Below are positions 60,781 to 64,000 of a stretch of 64,000 bases of DNA, one piece after another (the first letter of the stretch is position 1; each line of letters begins with the position of its first letter). The notes beneath the pieces were generated by a model, which was not told where the DNA came from, did not search any database, and saw only the letters and a program-made list of their open reading frames with translations. The position numbers and the translations under genes were made by a program. Source of the DNA: Verrucomicrobiia bacterium (GTDB lineage Bacteria; Verrucomicrobiota; Verrucomicrobiia; Limisphaerales; Pedosphaeraceae); the NCBI GenBank assembly GCA_036268055.1, contig DATAUW010000005.1, positions 1 through 64,000 on the forward strand, in the 5' to 3' direction.

Positions 60781-61500
60781 ATGCTCGAATATTTTGCCGG
60801 CCACGAACACGCCGCCCCGATTTTTCTCGTCGCAATTTTTTTTGCCGCCACGGTGCTGGCGATGGGATGCGTCCTGCCAGCGCAAAACATTTTTGCCGCA
60901 ACTGGCATTCTCGCCGTCTTCACCGCACTCACCCAAACCGTCGGCGAAAAATTGCACGTTCCCTTCGGCCCCTTCTTCTATACGGAAAATCTCGGACGAC
61001 CGCTGCTTTATCTCGTGCCGTGGCCGATTATCATTCTTTGGCCCGCGGTCATTCTGAATTCACGCGGCGCCGTTGCGCTGATTCTTCGGCACCGCCGCGA
61101 CGCGCCCAGCTACGGCATCTTTTCCATGCTTTTGACTTGCCTGCTCACGGTTCTATTCGATGCCGCGCTCGAACCTTACGCCGCCCGCACCCACCATTTT
61201 TGGATCTGGGAAACCCAGAAACCCTTTCTCTCCTGGTACAGCGCGCCGTGGTTCAATTTCGCCTCGCGTTTTTTGATAACGCTGATTCTCCTCGCCTGCG
61301 CGATGCCGTGGTTGATCAACAAGAAGCCTGTCACCAATCCACCGCCCGATTATTTTCCTCTTGCGCTTTGGTCCGGCGCGATGATTTTTCTTATCGTCGC
61401 CAACACCACAAATCACTTGTGGCCAGCGGTCATCTTAGGAGCAATCATCACCGGAGCCGTCACGATTCTCGCGCTGAAAAATTCCCGCAGCCCGGGTTAA
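60781..61500 (+). CDS. Membrane protein of the carotenoid biosynthesis (CruF/DUF422) family
   Basis: 239 residues from ATG 60781. Six or more hydrophobic segments (PIFLVAIFFAATVLAMG, WPIIILWPAVIL, FASRFLITLILLACAMPW and so on). The conserved stretches PFGPFFYTENLGRPLLYLVP and LLTVLFDAALEPYAARTHHFWIWE match the family of carotenoid 1,2-hydratase/CruF-like proteins. In cyanobacteria and others CruF hydrates the psi end of gamma-carotene. No phytoene synthase, desaturase or cyclase gene is in the window, so the carotenoid role is only suggested by the family. It overlaps the following minus-strand stop by 4 bases. Confidence 0.75.
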   Translation: MLEYFAGHEHAAPIFLVAIFFAATVLAMGCVLPAQNIFAATGILAVFTALTQTVGEKLHVPFGPFFYTENLGRPLLYLVPWPIIILWPAVILNSRGAVALILRHRRDAPSYGIFSMLLTCLLTVLFDAALEPYAARTHHFWIWETQKPFLSWYSAPWFNFASRFLITLILLACAMPWLINKKPVTNPPPDYFPLALWSGAMIFLIVANTTNHLWPAVILGAIITGAVTILALKNSRSPG

Positions 61501-62840
61501 GCGTTGCCGCTCTTGCCTTCCGTCTCCTCCGTGACTTTGCGCGTCAGCCGCAGTTTCGCCACGCGCATGCTGTCCATTTCTTCCACGCGCAATTCGAACG
61601 CTCCCAAAGTCAGCGTATCTCCCACTTTGGGAAACCCTCCCTGCCGATGCGTCACCCACCCGCTCACCGTCGTGATCCCCTCTTCTTCCAGTGGCTGCGC
61701 CACCAACTCCGACAATTCATGCAATGGCAACCCGCCCGCCATCTCCCAGCTTGTCAATCCCATGCGCACCAGCAACGGTTTTTCCTGATCGAATTCGTCC
61801 TGTATCTGCCCAACCAATTCTTCCAAAATATTCTCCAGCGTCACCATCCCTACGGTTCCACCATATTCATCTACCACAATGGCGAAATGGAGTTGGCGTT
61901 CCAAAAATAATTGCAGCAATCTTTCGAGCCGCGCGGTTTCGGGAACGTAAATCAATTTCCGTGCAATGCCCGCCAAATCAGCCCCGCTGTGCGCCTTGTA
62001 ACGCGCCGCGAACAAATCCTTGAAATGCACCACGCCCAAAGTCTTGTCAAGGTTGCCTCGCTCACACAAGGGCAGCCGGGAATAACGTGATTTTTCCGCC
62101 ACCTCAAGGCACTCAGTGATGCTCGCGTCTGTATCCAGCATCACGATCTCCTGCCGTGGCCGCATGACTTCACGCACCTTGCGGCGGCGCAAGTCGAGCG
62201 CGTTCAGAACGATGTCACGTCCCAAACGCGTCGCGCCCGAGTGACGCTGCGACGCCGTGATCAAGAGCCGCAACTCTTCCACCGAATGTGCGTGCTCCGC
62301 TTCCGTGACCGATTCGATTCCTGCCTGCTTCAATAGCCACATCGCCGATTTGTTCAACAACCACACGAACGGAAACGTGATCCGCGCAAACCATGCCAAC
62401 GGTTGCGCCGTCCACAGCGCAACGGGAACCGTCTTACGAATCGCGATGGCTTTGGGTCCAAGTTCGCCAACCACGATCAGCAAAAATGAATTAATAAAAA
62501 ATCCCGTAAGGATCGCGACGGTGTGGCGCACCGCTGCTGATTCCACGTGAAATCCGTCAAATACCGGCGCCAATAACGCCTCAAATACCGGTTCCACCAG
62601 CATGCCCAATCCCAGGCTCGCCAGAGTGATTCCAAACTGGGTCGCACTGATCGTCGCTTCGAGATTACGCAACAGGAGCCTCACGGTCTTCGCGCGGCGG
62701 TTGCCGCCGATGACCATAGTCTCGATTTGCGTATCGCGGATTTTTACCAGAGCCAATTCTGCCGCGACAAAAAAACCGTTCAACAGCACCAGCGCGAACA
62801 CGCCAAGCAACCGCATCAAATTGGACATCATCGTTTCCAT
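61497..62840 (-). CDS. CNNM/CorC-type (HlyC/CorC) membrane protein with CBS domains
   Basis: 447 residues. A CNNM transmembrane domain (about 1-200) has four hydrophobic segments (LLGVFALVLLNGFFVAAELALVKIR, FINSFLLIVVGELGPKAI). Two CBS domains follow (about 225-340: REVMRPRQEIVMLDTDASITE; VVDEYGGTVGMVTLENILEELVG) and a CorC/HlyC C-terminal domain (MAGGLPLHELSELV and FELRVEEMDSMRVAKLRL). The family is linked to magnesium and cobalt homeostasis; in some bacteria members act as Mg/Na transporters. It is the first listed of three similar genes on this strand. Confidence 0.94.
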   Translation of the reverse strand: METMMSNLMRLLGVFALVLLNGFFVAAELALVKIRDTQIETMVIGGNRRAKTVRLLLRNLEATISATQFGITLASLGLGMLVEPVFEALLAPVFDGFHVESAAVRHTVAILTGFFINSFLLIVVGELGPKAIAIRKTVPVALWTAQPLAWFARITFPFVWLLNKSAMWLLKQAGIESVTEAEHAHSVEELRLLITASQRHSGATRLGRDIVLNALDLRRRKVREVMRPRQEIVMLDTDASITECLEVAEKSRYSRLPLCERGNLDKTLGVVHFKDLFAARYKAHSGADLAGIARKLIYVPETARLERLLQLFLERQLHFAIVVDEYGGTVGMVTLENILEELVGQIQDEFDQEKPLLVRMGLTSWEMAGGLPLHELSELVAQPLEEEGITTVSGWVTHRQGGFPKVGDTLTLGAFELRVEEMDSMRVAKLRLTRKVTEETEGKSGNA

Positions 62841-62849
62841 GCGTTCACT

Positions 62850-63839
62850 CTACAATCGCACCTCGCCGAAAATGACTTTGAGAATATCCTGCAAACTCAC
62901 GATGCCCGTCTCGCGTTTGTCGCGTCCCAGCACGATCGCCAGTCGCTGCCCGCTGCGTTGCATTCGTTTCAACGCTGCTTCGAGCCGCATGTCTTCTTCC
63001 AGATAAAGTGCAGGCTTCACATAATCCGCTGCCGATTTTTCCAAATCCAATTCCGCCTGGTACATCACGGCGCGCAAACTTAAGACGCCCACGATTCGCC
63101 GCTGATTTCCTTCCACGCGCCACACTGGCAAGCGCGACACCCGCCGTTCGCGCGCGATTTTCAGAACGTCGCCGATGTGCGTTTGCGTCGTGATCGTTTC
63201 CGCGCGTTCCATCGGAATGGCGACTTCGCGCACTTGAAGATTTTGCAAATCCAGCACGCGATTGATCATTAGGCGTTCGTCCGAGGTCAGCCCCTGCGCG
63301 GATTCCTGCATGACCAGTCGCATTTCCTCGCGGCTGCCGAAAAGTTGCCCCTGAAAAGTTTTGCCATCCGTCCAGCGCGCCAGGCCTTGCGCCAGTTTGG
63401 TCATCAATGCCACCAGCGGCGCGAGCACAAGATGGATGAATCGAAACGGTCCCGCGAGCGCCAGCGTCAACCGATTCGGAAACATGCGAAAGAGCATCTT
63501 CGGCAGCAATTCGCAGAAGGCATAAAACAAAAATACCAGCGCCAAAAAACAAACAAGCCATAATCCCGGCCATTGCCCGAGCCACGCGCGCAACCAGAAC
63601 ACCAGCAAACTCACCGCTCCCAGATTCGCGAGAGTATTGCCGACCAGGATCGTCCACAGAAAATTTTCCGGGCTGTTGAGATACGCCATGAGCACGGTCG
63701 CGCGCGGATCGCCGGTGCGCATCATTTGGCGGATGCGCAGCCGGTTCAAGGCCAGCACGCCCGCTTCCATGCCGGAAAATAAAAACGACAACACCACGCA
63801 AACGAACACTGGCAATACGATGTATAAAATATGTTCCAT
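62850..63839 (-). CDS. CNNM-domain protein with CBS pair, without CorC C-terminal domain
   Basis: 329 residues. The CNNM part (ILYIVLPVFVCVVLSFLFSGMEAGVLALNRLRIRQMMRTG, FCELLPKMLFRMFPNRL) has three to four membrane segments. A CBS pair follows (REVAIPMERAETITTQTHIGDVLKIA; RSGQRLAIVLGRDKRETGIVSLQDILKVIFG). It ends at about the second CBS, so it lacks the C-terminal transporter-associated domain of its neighbours. It may be a shorter paralogue or a partner of them. There is a 9-base gap to the next gene and 4 bases to the previous one, so the three form one transcript. Confidence 0.92.
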   Translation of the reverse strand: MEHILYIVLPVFVCVVLSFLFSGMEAGVLALNRLRIRQMMRTGDPRATVLMAYLNSPENFLWTILVGNTLANLGAVSLLVFWLRAWLGQWPGLWLVCFLALVFLFYAFCELLPKMLFRMFPNRLTLALAGPFRFIHLVLAPLVALMTKLAQGLARWTDGKTFQGQLFGSREEMRLVMQESAQGLTSDERLMINRVLDLQNLQVREVAIPMERAETITTQTHIGDVLKIARERRVSRLPVWRVEGNQRRIVGVLSLRAVMYQAELDLEKSAADYVKPALYLEEDMRLEAALKRMQRSGQRLAIVLGRDKRETGIVSLQDILKVIFGEVRL

Positions 63840-63843
63840 CGAA

Positions 63844-64000
63844 TTATTTTTTCAAAGTCTCCACCAGCACTTCGCGCACGCGCCGCTCGTCGCCCGCCAC
63901 TGCCGTCAATTTCAATCCGGAAAAAATCACCACTTCGCCCACCGCCGGAACCGATTCGCGCTCCGTTAACATCAAGCCCGCCAGCGTATCCACTTCCGGC
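63844..64000 (-). CDS. C-terminal end of a third CNNM/CorC-type protein (partial)
   Basis: On the minus strand an open frame enters from the right edge and stops at TAA 63846-63844. The visible 50 residues (PEVDTLAGLMLTERESVPAVG, IFSGLKLTAVAGDERRVREV) match the CorC/HlyC C-terminal domain, where D-T-L-A-G-L is the signature beginning. The start and the CNNM and CBS parts are outside the window. It lies 4 bases before the next gene. Confidence 0.85.
   Translation of the reverse strand, partial: PEVDTLAGLMLTERESVPAVGEVVIFSGLKLTAVAGDERRVREVLVETLKK

Noticed and set aside
1-64000. Mobile elements, integrase, transposase, phage genes, CRISPR arrays, rRNA
   Set aside because: No transposase- or integrase-like protein, no regular short repeat-spacer array and no rRNA-like stretch was seen on either strand.

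Overview
The window reads as one contiguous piece of a bacterial chromosome, densely coded and GC-rich by eye. No rRNA, tRNA, CRISPR array, insertion sequence or prophage was recognised. Several features together point to a Gram-negative member of the PVC group, most likely a verrucomicrobium of the Pedosphaera/Limisphaerales type: a lpxC-fabZ gene fusion, DUF1080 proteins, a planctomycete-type cytochrome c joined to leucine-rich repeats, an H-X9-DG-like pseudopilin, NIPSNAP and DUF5069 proteins, and lipid A genes including lpxI. This placement is inference from gene content; no search or tree was run.

Layout. 1-6067: translation and cofactor operon nusA(end)-infB-rbfA-nrnA-truB-ribF. 6081-8696: CHASE-domain hybrid histidine kinase on the minus strand. 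8817-14713: tightly overlapping MoxR/Bat operon (moxR, DUF58, DUF4381-like, two VWA proteins, a glutamine/lysine-rich TPR-like protein). 14842-15897: exported DUF1080 protein, then a terminator. 15992-19807: minus-strand operon prs-rplY-pth-rpsF-ssb-rplI, with no rpsR in its usual place. 20326-23310: lpxC/fabZ, lpxA, thiD. 23502-27960: a YXWGXW-type lipoprotein, a cytochrome c-LRR protein and a pair of M16 peptidase-family proteins. 28386-31820: three glycosyltransferases. 31975-33117: exported PQQ-type propeller. 33200-35263: ribBA, a VOC protein and ribH. 35333-43809: minus-strand block with recA, a membrane-anchored formylglycine-generating enzyme, a membrane J-domain protein, a pseudopilin, an exported three-repeat protein and a GT39-like membrane protein. 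43973-46704: larB, larC and a thioredoxin-like/Trm112-like protein. 46711-49462: DUF5069, a flavin disulfide oxidoreductase and a duplicated NIPSNAP protein. 49641-54693: three-gene phosphorelay. 54982-57926: lpxI, an unknown gene, gnd. 57971-64000: DUF1080 lipoprotein, small membrane protein, an exchanger-like protein, an unknown gene, a CruF-like membrane protein and three tandem CNNM/CorC-type genes, the last cut by the window end.

How it fits together. Most of the window is core physiology: translation (nusA to truB, rpsF, rplI, rplY, pth), flavin synthesis (ribF, ribBA, ribH), lipid A (lpxC/fabZ, lpxA, lpxI), PRPP (prs), recombination (recA) and the pentose phosphate pathway (gnd). Accessory functions concern the envelope: exported and anchored proteins, glycosyltransferases and sensor kinases. 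Intergenic gaps carry small dispersed palindromes and simple-sequence arrays, which are among the most unexplained elements here. I did not find a clearly new multi-gene defence or biosynthetic system. The best candidates for something undescribed are the exchanger-like protein with both alpha-repeat acidic residues replaced by Asn, the cysteine-poor thioredoxin/Trm112 fusion behind larBC, a terminator with no gene in front of it upstream of prs, an apparently leaderless recA with a LexA-like box, and the dispersed mini-hairpin family.
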